In this document: positions 12,351 to 25,985 of the stretch, one piece after another | How positions within the stretch are numbered: position 1 is the stretch's first letter | How the letters are laid out: each line of letters starts with the position of its first letter | Assembly (NCBI GenBank): GCA_950097015.1 | Contig: CATNEN010000040.1 | Location: forward strand, 248,001 to 312,000 | Direction: 5' to 3' | DNA length: 64,000 nt | Source: Macrostomum hystrix | Taxonomy: Eukaryota; Platyhelminthes; Macrostomidae | Program-made: the position numbers and the translations under genes | Notes under the pieces: model-generated | The model's input: only the letters and a program-made list of their open reading frames with translations | The model's database searches: none | What the model was told of the DNA's origin: nothing

Positions 12351-13499
12351 TTACACCTGCGTCACCAGCTGCCTCAACGGCTTGGCCTCAGCCTCCCCGC
12401 CTTCATCCTCTTCTTCCTCCTCATCATCGTCTTCCTGAACATTGCAGCCTCTCTCTTTGTCTTTTGCTTTGCTCCCTGATTCTCCATTCATGGCAGCGGT
12501 CATCGGTGCGGGCTCTGTTTCCACCGCAGCAGCAGCAGCAGCAGCAGCAGCTCCGTCACTGCTACAGCCGATGAGCTGTCTCGTCTCGTCCTCCTCCTTC
12601 GCCTCCCGTCTGCCCGAAGCTGTCAGCCGCTCCAGACTCAGGTCGCCTGCTCCGCCTCCTCCGCAACCGCCGCCGCCACCGCCGCCATGTCGAATCCGTC
12701 GCAGCCGCCGCCCTCCAGACTCCTTGCCGTCGTCATCCTCCGAGGAGCTCGCCGCGCCAATCCCGCCCCCGCCAGTTGCGCCAACTTCGTCGTCGCTGTT
12801 CGCCGGCGAACCGATCCTGGCGAACCGATTGCCGAAAATGCCACCGCCGACTTCCAGACTGTCGTTGGCATCGTCGTCAGCTGCGTCGCGACCGGAAGTC
12901 CTGGAGCCCACGCGAACAAGCCGCCTACCGCTGCCAGTGTCTAGGCTGATGAGCAGTCTGGGCAGTGTGCTCAAAGCCAGCGGCGTGTAGCGGCCGCCAG
13001 CGTCTCCGGGGCACCTCCAGTCGGCCGATGAGTCGGCGTCGGTGAGTACATCATCCAGCTCCAGGTCCGAGTCGTCGGCCTCCTGGCCTTCTTCGCTTTT
13101 CTGCATCACAAACACAGTGTTCTTCTTCTTACAGAAGACAATGACCGCTGCCGTGAGGCTCATGCTGACAAACAGCAGAATGCCGCCGATCACCAGCACG
13201 CCAGCCAGCGGCCTGTCTACCTTGAAGCTGCCGACTGCGCCGCCGCTACCGTCGCCGCTGTCTCCGCCACCGCCGCCGCCGCCAAGACCGCCAAGCCGAT
13301 TTGAGGAGAAAGTCGGATGCCTCGGGTACTGAGCCGATCTCGGCGGCTGCGGCGGCAGCGGCGGTCCCGGCGGAGGTAGCGACGGCGGTGGAGGTGAAGA
13401 GGGTGAAATACTACTGGTTGGCGATTGAGTCGCTAGTTGAGTCCACATCGTTGTTGAAACTCTTGACTGTCCCGTTGCAATTGAATTGGTGGAAGAAGC
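12351..13499 (-). CDS. Last exon of a single-pass membrane protein with a long acidic tail
   Basis: The exon starts at 13499 after a good acceptor (TTGCTTTAAACACAG) in phase 0 and is open for 383 codons including the stop. The first 85 or so residues are Ser/Thr/Pro-rich and then Gly-rich, as in an extracellular stalk. A single hydrophobic segment follows, beginning PLAGVLVIGG and ending VIVFC, then the basic stop-transfer KKK. The cytoplasmic part is rich in Asp, Glu and Gly and has homopolymers (poly-Ala from a CAG tract near 12520-12550, poly-Gly, and an Asp/Glu run near the end). Orientation is inferred as outside-to-inside. The ATG at 13448 is internal to the exon, so the true start is probably upstream. 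I do not recognise the family. A candidate upstream exon of matching phase and composition lies at 19902-19967. Confidence 0.6.
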   Translation of the reverse strand, partial: ASSTNSIATGQSRVSTTMWTQLATQSPTSSISPSSPPPPSLPPPGPPLPPQPPRSAQYPRHPTFSSNRLGGLGGGGGGGDSGDGSGGAVGSFKVDRPLAGVLVIGGILLFVSMSLTAAVIVFCKKKNTVFVMQKSEEGQEADDSDLELDDVLTDADSSADWRCPGDAGGRYTPLALSTLPRLLISLDTGSGRRLVRVGSRTSGRDAADDDANDSLEVGGGIFGNRFARIGSPANSDDEVGATGGGGIGAASSSEDDDGKESGGRRLRRIRHGGGGGGGCGGGGAGDLSLERLTASGRREAKEEDETRQLIGCSSDGAAAAAAAAAVETEPAPMTAAMNGESGSKAKDKERGCNVQEDDDEEEEEDEGGEAEAKPLRQLVTQV

Positions 13500-13559
13500 C
13501 TGTGTTTAAAGCAAGAAAATTCAGTAAGGTATGCTGAAGAACACAATCGAGACAATCTC

Positions 13560-15179
<1,620 letters not shown>

Positions 15180-15180
<1 letters not shown>

Positions 15181-15670
15181 ACGAATTATATCCCCTTTCT
15201 CCTATGATTTTCTACCAACAAAATCTTCCCCTTTCTCTTACAATCTTCCCCTATCTCCCATTGTCTTCTACTTTCTCCCGGATTCTTCCCCGTTCTCCCC
15301 AAATCTTCCCCTTTCTCCCATAGTCTTCTTCTTTCTCCCAAATTATTCCCCTTTCTCCCCCCAAAGCTTCCCCTTTCTCCGATTGTCGTCTACTTTCTCC
15401 AAAATTCTTCCCCTTTCTCTCACAATCTTCCCCTTTCTCCTATAGTCTTCTTCTTTCTCCCAAATTCTTCCCCTTCCTCTGATTGTCTTCTACTTTCTGC
15501 CAAAATCTTCCCCGTTCTCCCCAAATCTTCCCCTTTCTCCCATTGTCTTCTACATTCTCGGAAGATGTTTCCTGTTCTTCCTCAATCTTCCCCATTCTCT
15601 CAGAATCTTATCCATTCTCCTATGATCTTCTACTTTCTCTCAAAATCTCCCCCTTTTCTCAGTAATTGTC
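15180..15670. repeat. Degenerate minisatellite, pyrimidine-rich
   Basis: A diverged array of units of roughly 35-38 bp based on TCTTCCCCTTTCTCCCA alternating with TTGTCTTCTACTTTCTCC. Unlike most arrays here, it is strongly mutated and so probably older. Confidence 0.8.
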
Positions 15671-16234
15671 CTCAGTCCGACTGTCAGTTTTCTGTCGCTG
15701 AGGACTCCCGGACATGAGGCAGGGCTTCTCCTGAAGTAGCCAAAGCCGAGTCCCTCAAGTGGGGCAGCAAATCTGAAGGCAGCATTCCTGCTTGCACGGC
15801 CCGACCAGTTTTCTAGCTAAATTCAATTTATCCCAGGCACTGGGAGACAGAGAGGGGAAATCGAAGCCGAGCCTCATTCATCCTTGTCTTGAGGAAAAGA
15901 TTCTTGAGAATGGTCTCAGAGCTGGTCTCTCTGATCAAATAAATAGCTGCAGAATTTCAATGGAGCCAGTCCCTGTGCTTGTGTGCGCAAATGTTTGAAA
16001 TATAACAGAGAGAAGGCAGTGAGCAGTCTCTAGCACACCCGGCGGAGTCGGTGGCTGTACTCAAGAGAAAGCAGCAGCTGCATGGCACCCGCTGGACCAG
16101 AAGAACTCAAAGCGTCGGAGCCCACTCAGGGAAGAGAGAAAAATCGAGACAGCGGGGTAAAAAAAGTTCTGCTCAGCTGGCCCTCAGGCTGCCGTTTTTG
16201 CTTCCCAATCAGGCATCGATTTGCTGGCCCACCC

Positions 16235-16269
<35 letters not shown>

Positions 16270-16735
16270 GTGGTGGCCTCTACAATTTTATCAATTAGCA
16301 ACTACAGCATGGCTTTTCTGGGAGTCATCTTCCGTTTTAAGCAAAAGCTGGACACATTCGTATTAAAATTGGTGGCAAAATAACTGGCCTCGAGAAATGG
16401 GAGGATTGGCGATCGAATAGATTTTCTTTTAGAAGCAAAAAACGGGTCCATGGCTGGGCTCTGTTCATTAGCATATTGAGATGGACTGAGATGAATGCCG
16501 CACTGCACAGGGGGACTCTAGCCTCATCAAATTCGATCCAGATGCCGGCAGGCTAAAAAAGATATAGTCACTCTATTCGATGGCCAGACCTGCCCCCCGG
16601 ATTCTAATCATCGCAGGCAGCTGCTCAACCATTGAGCACTTTTCTGACTGCTTGGAATGACTTACTTTAATTTTATACTATTATAGACGAAAAAAACTAA
16701 AACTAGCCCGGCTGGGACTGATGTACAGTCAGTGG
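15671..16735. other. Unique sequence with a CAG microsatellite
   Basis: No gene recognised. A pure CAG run of about 11 copies lies at 16231-16268. Two overlapping plus-strand open frames cross it and read as poly-Ser or poly-Ala; I see no support for either as a gene. Confidence 0.4.
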
Positions 16736-16737
16736 CA

Positions 16738-17820
16738 GAGACAGAGTAGACAGGGTAGACAGGGTAGACAGGGTAGACAGAGTAGACAGGGTAGATAGGG
16801 TAGACAGGGTAGATAGGGTAGACAGAGTAGACAGAGTAGACAGGGTAGACAGAGTAGACAGGGTAGATAGGGTAGACAGGGTAGATAGGGTAGATAGAGT
16901 AGACAGAGTAGACAGGGTAGACAGAGTAGACAGGGTAGATAGGGTAGACAGAGTAGACAGAGTAGACAGGGTAGACAGAGTAGACAGGGTAGATAGGGTA
17001 GACAGAGTAGACAGAGTAGATAGGGTAGACAGAGTAGACAGGGCAGACAGAGTAGACAGGGTAGATAGGGTAGACAGAGTAGACAGAGTAGACAGGGTAG
17101 ACAGAGTAGACAGGGTAGATAGGGTAGACAGAGTAGACAGAGTAGATAGGGTAGACAGAGTAGACAGGGTAGATAGGGTAGATAGAGTAGACAGAGTAGA
17201 CAGGGTAGACAGAGTAGACAGGGTAGATAGGGTAGACAGAGTAGACAGGGTAGACAGGGTAGACAGAGTAGACAGGGTAGATAGGGTAGACAGAGTAGAC
17301 AGGGCAGACAGAGTAGACAGGGCAGACAGAGTAGACAGGGTAGACAGAGTAGACAGGGTAGATAGGGTAGACAGAGTAGACAGAGTAGACAGAGTAGACA
17401 GAGTAGACAGAGTAGACAGAGTAGACAGAGTAGACAGGGCAGACAGAGTAGATAGGGTAGACAGAGTAGACAGGGTAGACAGAGTAGACATGGTAGCCAG
17501 AGTAGACAGGGTAGACAGGGTAGACAGGGCAGACAGAGTAGACAGAGTAGATAGGGTAGAAAGGGCAGAAAGAGTAGACAGGGTAGACAGGGCAGACAGA
17601 GTAGACAGGGTAGACAGGGTAGACAGGGCAGAAAGAGTAGATAGGGTAGACAGAGTAGACAGGGTAGATAGGGTAGACAGGGCAGACAGAGTAGATAGGG
17701 TAGACAGGGTAGACAGAGTAGATAGGGTAGACAGGGCAGACATAGTAGATAGGGTAGACAGGGCAGACAGAGTAGATAGGGTAGACAGGGTAGACAGGGT
17801 ATTCAGAGTAGACAGGTTAG
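16738..17820. repeat. Minisatellite, 9-bp unit
   Basis: About 120 units of GTAGACAGG, GTAGACAGA and GTAGATAGG in mixed order. The minus-strand frame reads as a Ser-Thr-Leu repeat of more than 350 residues, an artefact of the 9-bp period. The shortest unit of any long array in the window. Confidence 0.95.
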
Positions 17821-18520
17821 CTAATAGTAGATAAAGTGACAAGCCAGTGGCGAGTGCCAAGTCAGCTGAAGGCCAGCTCTCAACTCCAATGCTTAGGCTT
17901 GCAAAGTAGCTGAAGTGGGACATTGTTTGGGGAGGTGTGTGGCGTGCGAGAAGCTCGCAGTCCCCAATGCATCCATCCTCCCAATTTCTGCAACTATCGA
18001 CCCGTGAACTGTTTGATTCAGCAGCAGCAGCAGCAGGGAGGGAGAGAGAGCAGTGATCGATTAATGCGCTGACACCTCACCGACTCCCTCACTCACTGGC
18101 TGTTCGCAGCTTTATCAGCAGCACCTTCCGTCAGCGCAGTTGTTGATGAATAAGAAAGTGCACGCACGGTCAGCTGCAGCCTCAGTGCAACAAAAAATGT
18201 AACAGCCTTTTTGTACAACACAGTTGAAGCTTAAAGTGCAGTTGAAACCTTTGTAAATCCAACTATTGTCTGTAGCAATACTATGGATAGAAAAAAATTT
18301 CTTGTTTCAATTTTGCTCCCGGAAAGACTTGTTGAGTTTTAGAAAACAGCTGCGAATTTAAATGAGAAACAAGCAGCAAAAATGAATACAACTGCATACT
18401 TAGCATTCTTACAGCAGTCTATTCGCATCTTCGTCGTTTGCTAGATTAATGTCTTTGTCCAAATTCTGTATTTTTCCTTGATCTGTGACAAATATTAGCA
18501 ATTCATTCTATTCCTTCATC
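17821..18520. other. Unique sequence, no gene seen
   Basis: Single-copy DNA between two arrays, with a short CAG run at 18020. No open frame or splice pattern of note. Confidence 0.4.
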
Positions 18521-19865
18521 TGACCTTAGGGACAGATTAGCGATCCATTCTATTCCTCCGCCCATCGTATAGATTAGCAATCCATTCTATTCCCTCACCC
18601 ATGGGATAGATTAGCAATCCATTCTATTCCTTCACCCATGGGATAGATTAGCAATCCATTCTATTCCTTCACCCATGGGATAGATTAGCAATCCATTCTA
18701 TTCCCTCACCCATGGGATAGATTAGCAATCCATTCTATTCCTTCACCCATCGTATAGATTAGCAATCCATTCTATTCCTTCACCCATGGGATAGATTAGC
18801 AATCCATTCTATTCCCTCACCCATGGGATAGATTAGCAATCCATTCTATTCCCTCACCCATGGGATAGATTAGCAATCCATTCTATTCCTTCACCCATGG
18901 GATAGATTAGCAATCCATTCTATTCCTTCACCCATGGGATAGATTAGCAATCCATTATATTCCTCCACCCATGGGATAGATTAGCAATCCATTCTATTCC
19001 CTCACCCATGGGATAGATTAGCAATCCATTCTATTCCTTCTCCCATGGGATAGATTAGCAATCCATTCTATTCCTTCACCCATGGGATAGATTAGCAATC
19101 TATTCTATTCCTTCACCCATGGGATAGATTAGCAATCCATTCTATTCCCTTCACCCATGGGATAGATTAGCAATCCATTCTATTCCTTCACCCATGGGAT
19201 AGATTAGCAATCCATTCTATTCCTTCACCCATGGGATAGATTAGCAATCCATTCTATTCCTTCACCCATCGTATAGATTAGCAATCCATTCTATTCCTTC
19301 ACCCATGGGATAGATTAGCAATCCATTCTATTCCCTCACCCATGGGATAGATTAGCAATCCATTCTATTCCCTCACCCATGGGATAGATTAGCAATCCAT
19401 TCTATTCCTTCACCCATGGGATAGATTAGCAATCCATTCTATTCCTTCACCCATGGGATAGATTAGCAATCCCTTCCATTTCTTCACCCATGGGATAGAT
19501 TAGCAATCCATTCTATTCCTTCACCCATGGGATAGATTAGCAATCCATTATATTCCCTCACCCATGGGATAGATTAGCAATCCATTCTATTCCCTCACCC
19601 ATGGGATAGATTAGCAATCCATTCTATTCCTTCTCCCATGGGATAGATTAGCAATCCATTCTATTCCTTCACCCATGGGATAGATTAGCAATCTATTCTA
19701 TTCCTTCACCCATGGGATAGATTAGCAATCCATTCTATTCCCTCACCCATGGGATAGATTAGCAATCCATTCTATTCCTTCACCCATCGTATAGATTAGC
19801 AATCCATTCTATTCCTCCACCCATTGGATAGATAAGCAATCCATTCTATTCCTTCCCCCCATGCT
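18520..19865. repeat. Minisatellite, 37-bp unit, family M37, plus orientation
   Basis: About 36 units of 37 bp containing GATAGATTAGCAATCCATTC, then TATTCCTTCACCCATGGG. The variant CCCATCGTATAG recurs at exactly 14 units distance (about 18750 and 19268), which indicates block duplication. The same family recurs at 45345-45985 and, inverted, at 47195-49325. Confidence 0.95.
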
Positions 19866-19901
19866 CTAGACTGATCATTCAGTTTTCATTCCTGAACTCA
19901 C

Positions 19902-19967
19902 CTGGTTTGAGTTTCCGTGAGCCGTGGACTCGGCATCGGCCAGGCGGGCCATCAGCAGGGTGTGCGC
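19902..19967 (-). CDS. Candidate exon (22 codons), possibly of the membrane-protein gene
   Basis: Read on the minus strand, the acceptor CTCCCCGGCAACCAG precedes a 66-nt open stretch starting AHTLLMARLADAESTAHG. The donor AACCAG|GTGAG follows. Both junctions are phase 0. The Ser/Asn/Thr-rich end matches the composition of the exon starting at 13499, also phase 0, so the two could be joined across a 6.4-kb intron holding four arrays. This rests on splice-site reading alone. Confidence 0.4.
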
Positions 19968-20187
19968 CTGGTTGCCGGGGAGCGGTTAGACTTCAGCAGA
20001 CAGTTGCTAACAGCAATGCTTTTAGGCCACTATTGTAGAAGTGTAAACACTCATATGAGACAGGTGCAGAGCTGGGCAAATCAGAAGCCAATGGGAAGGT
20101 CCACTGTCGATTTCCGCATATTTTTTATCCTCACGCAAGCCCCACTGGGATCTGAGGAGTAAAGTCGCAATCTGCATTCCCAGCCAA

Positions 20188-20417
20188 TCAGAAGCGAGCT
20201 AGCTGCCGCCCACCATTCAGCTGCTTGCCTTCCATCATCAGCCTGCAGTTCCACAACTTCTTGCCGTGGAGTGTGACGATGGAGTTGTTTTTACTGTTTT
20301 CACTAAAAAAGCTATTATTAATTATTCTGCTTCTGCCTGGGCTGCATGCCGCTCACAGGTGCAAACAGGATTTTCTGTTTACCTGCTGATGTGAAGCTGG
20401 GCCACAACTGCCCACTT
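20188..20417 (-). CDS. Candidate terminal exon pair of an unknown gene
   Basis: A 35-nt exon (20417-20383, acceptor TTCCTCTATCAG, donor AGCAG|GTAAAC) joins in phase to 20293-20188, ending in TGA. The encoded 46 residues begin KWAVVAQLHIS and include VTLHGKKLWNCRLMMEGKQL, which looks like real protein. I do not recognise the family and found no upstream exon. Its relation to the exon at 19902-19967 is unresolved; alternative 3' ends of one gene are possible. Confidence 0.3.
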
Positions 20418-20459
20418 CTGATAGAGGAAAATTAAAGTGAGTCAGAAACTTATAAGAAT

Positions 20460-21015
20460 CTCACTCTGGGAAGAGAGTGGGAAGAGAGTGGGGAGATAAT
20501 GGGAAGAATGGGAAAAGAATGGGAAGAGAGTGAGAAGAGAGGGTTAAGAGAATGGGAAGAATGGGAAGAAAATGGGAAGAGTGGGAAAAGAATGGGAAGA
20601 GAGTGGGAAGAGAATGGGAAGAAAATGGGAAGAGATTGGGAAAAGAATGGGAAGAGAGTGGGAAGAGAATGGGAAGAAAATGGGAAGAGAGTGGGAAGAG
20701 AATGGTAAGAGAGTGGGAAGAGAATGGGAAGAGAGTGGGAAGAAAATGGGAAGACAGTTGGAAGAGAGTGGGAAGATAATGGGAAGAATGGGAAAAGAAT
20801 GGGAAGAGAGTGGGAAGAGAATGGGAAGAATGGGAAAAGAATGGGAAGAGAGTGGGAAGAAAATGGGAAGAATGGGAAAAGAATGGGAAGAGAGTGGGAA
20901 GAGAATGGGAAGAATGGGAAAAGAATGGGAAGAGAGTGGGAAGAAAATGGGAAGACGGTGGGAAGGGAATAGGAAAAGAGTGGCACGAGAGTGGCCCGAG
21001 AGTGGGAAGAGAAAT
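20460..21015. repeat. Minisatellite, 11-bp unit
   Basis: Units of GGGAAGAGAAT and GGGAAGAGAGT, with GGGAAGAAAAT variants. All open frames across it on both strands are artefacts. Confidence 0.9.
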
Positions 21016-22060
21016 GGATGTGAATAGGAGGAGAATGGGAGTAACGTTGCAGAAGCGAACGATGAGAAGATTCGAGCCCATGAGATAGGGCAACAAATTA
21101 AATAGTGTCATGAAAGATAACTGGAAGAAATCTTCTACGAGCAGATAGGCTCAGAGAAAGCATGCATTCAGTTGATTGAATGCGGACAGATGACACACAC
21201 ACACACACACGCAGATGATGAATGCAATTTAGAAAATTGATTCCCTCATAGCTATAGCTTGCGCGGTCAAAGACAATTTGAGGCAGACTGAAGCGGATGC
21301 TAGCTCGGTAGTTCATTGATCCCTGTATTTCAGGGATACTTGAAAGGAAGAACCAGATAGGAGTATGGCGTAGAGACCAGCATAGGGCAGTCAGCTTTCC
21401 GCTTGAAGGAATTCGGCAACTCGGAGCGGCCGCCTGGCCCGCCAGAGATAAGGTGGATTCGATGGCGAAGGAAGACTTCGACCCGGCGGCTTGACCGCGG
21501 GGCACAGGCTAGGCTAGGCATTGCAGCTCGATCCTCAAATTGTGAGTCGGCCCGGGCCTTGGGTTGGGGTGGGTGATGGCTGAGTCCGCGGTTGAGCAGA
21601 CTGAGGCTGGCGTGGCAGCCAATTTTTTTCGGGTTGTTGGGGGGTATAATTTCTAGGATGTGTGGCGAATGCACGCGCGGTGAGGCGACCTGAGGGAGAG
21701 CTGGATGGGCGAGATGTTTTAGACGAGTCGCTACCGAAATTAAGAAATGCGAGATCTGTAAGCACTAGTTGGGAGTTAGCTAGTTGGGAAATTTGAGGAT
21801 GACACAGTTTCCAGATGATGAGAGACGGGTGCCTCGTACAGAGATATTATTTCTTGTGGGTCTGTTTACTTAACTAGTGTTTTGTTACTGAAAATCATAT
21901 TTTTACATTTCAATTCTGCGAGTGAGTTGCCTTGGACAGAAGCGATTGTCAGATTTTTCGCTTTGTACATTGCGCGAGAAATTAAGCAAAGTAAAGAGAA
22001 AAGCTCAAGAAAACACTTTAAAGAAAAAATAAATAAAATACTAAAAATACTCGGGGCAGA
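21016..22060. other. Unique sequence, no gene seen
   Basis: Single-copy DNA with a CA microsatellite at 21190-21210. Minus-strand frames of about 115-135 codons are present but show no family, and I could not pair them with splice sites. Left unassigned. Confidence 0.4.
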
Positions 22061-23295
22061 AGATACGGGAGAAGATGGTAGAGAAGACGTTGGAGATGTT
22101 GGAGAAGATGGGGGAGACGATGGTGGAGAAGATGGGGGAGAAGATGGTGGAGAAGATGGGGGAGAAGATGGTGGAGAAGATGGGGGAGAAGATGGTGGAG
22201 AAGATGGGAGGAGAAGATGGGGCAGAAGATGGGGAAGAAGATGGTAGAGAAGATGTTGGAGATGTTGGGGAAGATGGGGGAGAAGATGTTGGAGAAGATG
22301 TTCGAGAAAATGTTGGAGAAGATGTTAGAGAAGATGGTGGAGAAGATGGGCAGAAAATGGGGGAGAAGATGGTAAGAGGATTGGTGGAGAAGATGGGGAG
22401 AAGATGGGGCAAAAGATGGGGAAGAAGATGGTGGAGAAGATGTTGGAGAAAATGTTGGAGAATATGGGGGAGAAAATGGGGAGAAGATGGGGAGAAAATG
22501 GTGGAGAAGATGTTGGAGAAGATGGGGAGAAGATGGGGGAGAAGACGTTGGAGATGTTGGAGAAGATAGGGAGAAGATGGGGGAGAAGACGTTGGAGATG
22601 TTGGAGAAGATGGGGGAGACGATGGTGGAGAAGATGGGGGAGAAGATGGTGGAGAAGATGGGGGAGAAGATGGTGGAGAAGATGGGGGAGAAGCTGGTGG
22701 AGAAGATGGGAGGAGAAGATGGGGCAGAAGATGGGGAAGAAGATGGTAGAGAAGATGTTGGAGATGTTGGGGAAGATGGGGGAGATGTTGGGGAAGATGG
22801 GGGAGACGATGGTGGAGAAGATGGGGGAGAAGATGGTGGAGAAGATGGGGGAGAAGATGGTGGAGAAGATGGGGGAGAAGCTGGTGGAGAAGATGGGAGG
22901 AGAAGATGGGGCAGAAGATGGGGAAGAAGATGGTAGAGAAGATGTTGGAGATGTTGGGGAAGATGGGGGAGAAGATGTTGGAGAAAATGTTGGAGATGTT
23001 GGGGAAGATGGGGGAGAAGATGTTGGAGATGTTGGGGAAGATGGGGGAGAAGATGTTGGAGAAGATGTTAGAGAAGATGGTGGAGAAGATGGGCAGAAAA
23101 TGGGGGAGAAGATGGTAAGAGGATTGGTGGAGAAGATGGGGAGAAGATGGGGCAAAAGATGGGGAAGAAGATGGTGGAGAAGATGTTGGAGAAAATGTTG
23201 GAGAATATGGGGGAGAAAATGGGGAGAAGATGGGGAGAAAATGGTGGAGAAGATGTTGGAGAAGATGGGGAGAAGATGGGGGAGAAGAAAAAGAC
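22060..23295. repeat. Minisatellite, 12-bp unit with higher-order blocks
   Basis: Built from GAAGATGGGGGA, GAAGATGGTGGA and GAAGATGTTGGA. A distinctive stretch (CAGAAAATGGGGGAGAAG, then GGTAAGAGGATTGG) occurs at about 22350 and again near 23093, about 740 bp apart. Long Glu/Asp/Gly-rich frames (plus) and Ser/Pro-rich frames (minus) are artefacts. Confidence 0.95.
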
Positions 23296-23795
23296 ACAGA
23301 GGAGAAACAGGGAAGCAATGAAGTCAGCAGACTACGAAGCCAAATCAATTTAACCATGCAGGAGCAGAAAAAAGATCAGGCAGGAAAGCCGGGTTCTCCC
23401 CCGCCAAGGGACGGACCAAAACAAGATGGATAAGGTGGCACAGAACACAAACACGGAAACCAACTGGCTTGACAGGGGCATCGGTTAAAATTGGTCAACT
23501 GTCTGCACCAGAGCCACACCTGCCAGGTCTGTGACCGAATATTAGCGAACCACCTCGGGGTCGATGCGCATTTTGGTCAGCGGGGGTGCATTTTTAGTCC
23601 ACAAATTCTTCGGGGTGACAGAAACGGCTCATAGAAATGCTGTTTTGTGCGCCAGGGCCACGCGCGATTGCTGACAGTTAGGATTTTTTAGCAAAGAAAT
23701 TCTGAATGCCAACATCAGCTTGTAGCTTTGAAGCCTTTTTGTTAAAGAAAGAAGATAGAATTTCTGATCTAGACAAGGTCAAGACTGAACAATGA
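23296..23795. other. Unique sequence, no gene seen
   Basis: Single-copy DNA between two arrays. No supported exon or element. Confidence 0.4.
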
Positions 23796-25075
23796 TACTG
23801 TCACTCTGCTCTGTCACTCTCCCACTCTTATTAATCACCCAGCTCTGTCACTCTCCCACTCTTATTAATCACCCAGCTCTGTCACTCTCCCACGCTTATT
23901 AACCACCCAGCTCTATCACTCTCCCACTCTTATTAATCACCCAGCTCTGTCACTCTCCCACTCTTATTAATCACCCAGCTCTGTGACTCTCCCACTCTTA
24001 TTAACCACCCAGCTCTATCACTCTCCCACTCTTATTAATCACCCAGCTCTGTCACTCTCCCACTCTTATTAATCACCCAGCTCTGTCACTCTCCCACTCT
24101 TATTAACCACCCAGCTCTGTCACTCTCCCACTCTTATTAATCACCCAGCTCTGTCACTCTCCAACTCTTATTTATCACCCAGCTCTGTCACTCTCCCACT
24201 CTTATTAATCACCCAGCTCTGTCACTCTCCAACTCTTATTAATCACCCAGCTCTGTCACTCTCCAACTCTTATTAATCACCCAGCTCTGTCACTCTCCCA
24301 CTCTTATTAATCACCCAGCTCTGTCACTCTCCCACTCTTATTAATCACCCAGCTCTGTCACTCTCCAACTCTTATTAATCACCCAGCTCTGTCACTCTCC
24401 CACTCTTATTAATCACCCAGCTCTGTCACTCTCCCACTCTTATTAATCACCCAGCTCTGTCACTCTCCCACTCTTATTAATCACCCAGCTCTGTCACTCT
24501 CCAACTCTTATTAATCACCCAGCTCTGTCACTCTCCCACTCTTATTAATCACCCAGCTCTGTCACTCTCCAACTCTTATTAATCACCCAGCTCTGTCACT
24601 CTCCCACTCTTATTAATCACCCAGCTCTGTCACTCTCCCACTCTTATTAATCACCCAGCTCTGTCACTCTCCCACTCTTATTAATCACCCAGCTCTGTCA
24701 CTCTCCAACTCTTATTAATCACCCAGCTCTGTCACTCTCCCACTCTTATTAATCACCCAGCTCTGTCACTCTCCAACTCTTATTAATCACCCAGCTCTGT
24801 CACTCTCCCACTCTTATTAATCACCCAGCTCTGTCACTCTCCCACTCTTATTAATCACCCAGCTCTGTCACTCTCCAACTCTTATTAATCACCCAGCTCT
24901 GTCACTCTCCCACTCTTATTGATCACCCAGCTCTGTCACTCTCCCACTCTTATTAATCACCCAGCTCTGTCACTCTCCAACTCTTATTAATCACCAAGCT
25001 CTGTCACTCTCCCACTCTTATTAATCACCCAGCTCTGTCACTCTCCCACTCTTATTGATCACTCTGCTCTGTCAC
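23795..25075. repeat. Minisatellite, 34-bp unit
   Basis: About 37 units of 34 bp containing CTCTGTCACTCTCCCACTC, then TTATTAATCACCCAG. The main variant is CTCCAACTC. Variant units alternate in a regular way (for example through 24160-24900), consistent with block duplication. Confidence 0.95.
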
Positions 25076-25324
25076 TCATTTTTCTAATTCCAATGCCAGA
25101 AGGCACCTGCTGTGGCAGGCATTCAATAGTAAAAGTGTTTAATCCAATGGTGGAAGAAAATAAACACAGAAATCGCATTCCTATCGATGAATCACTCTAC
25201 CAAAGTGCTCAAAATCCCGAGTGAGTCCGGCTCCCATTTGCTGGGGAAGCAGCTGCTGCAGATGGCAGATTAGGATATCCCTAAAAAGTCTGGGAGGACA
25301 CACCCAACAGTGGGGGTGGGCCGC

Positions 25325-25467
25325 CTAAGATGAGGGCAGTTCCCTGGAGATGGGATAAAAAAGCAGCACGAGAACGGGATCAGAAATCTTGGCCAGAAAC
25401 TCCTCCCCAAACTCTCCCACACTCTTGGCGATTCCCGTGCTGAACCTCCTCTCAAACTGGGGGAGGG
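25325..25467 (-). CDS. Candidate terminal exon of an unknown gene
   Basis: On the minus strand a strong acceptor (CATCTCCCCCTCCCCCAG) is followed by 47 codons and a TAG. The peptide starts FERRFSTGIAKSVGEFGEEF and has a short hydrophobic patch (VLVLLFY). Codon choice looks like coding sequence. No upstream exon was identified in the repeat-filled DNA up to 29.9 kb, and I do not recognise the family. Confidence 0.35.
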
Positions 25468-25985
25468 GGAGATGAGGCGGCCGCTGGGGAGTCTCCAGGG
25501 CCATCCGAGCATGCCAGTTCATTCCGTGCTCAAATATCCCACAGATAATAATAATACAAAGCCCTGCTTACGGAGCCGGCTGCGCGTCCCAGTGGGGCAA
25601 GCGCGGGTGGATGGCCGAGCAGCATCTGACTGGCTTGATAGTCACTGGGTATTTATCCCAAAACCCATCTTCTCCTAGCGGTAATTCCCCCTTTGGGGAG
25701 AATGTAAAACAAGCCAGATCGGAGGGGAGCTATCGGGATTTTAATCCTAATTTTCAGATAATGATGTCGATCCGAATTCTTAACTATGAAATTGACTGCG
25801 AATACGACAACGTCAACTTTGAGATCCAATGTTCCTAAATCTAATCCTTTGGGGATCCTGATTTCACATCCCAAAGATCGATACCAATTTAGGATTATCG
25901 ATCGATCAGGATCATTTTACGAGTATTATTCCAATATTCTAATCCTTGATATATCAGGATCCTAAATCCCTGTATTGATCAGGGC
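25468..25985. other. Unique sequence leading into degenerate repeats
   Basis: Single-copy DNA. From about 25760 it becomes rich in GATC/AATCC words that resemble a decayed form of the following 26-bp array. No gene seen. Confidence 0.4.

Noticed and set aside
16051-16383. Plus-strand gene with poly-Ser or poly-Ala tract
   Set aside because: The open frames depend on a CAG microsatellite, differ between frames, and have no family support.
16703-17923. 406-codon Ser-Thr-Leu repeat protein
   Set aside because: Product of a 9-bp tandem array; the non-repeat ends are short and show no signal or domain.
18520-19865. CRISPR-like array
   Set aside because: The 37-bp units are contiguous with no variable spacers; it is a eukaryotic minisatellite.
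22041-23357. Large acidic or Ser/Pro-rich repeat proteins on both strands
   Set aside because: 12-bp array artefact; the frames overlap each other on both strands.
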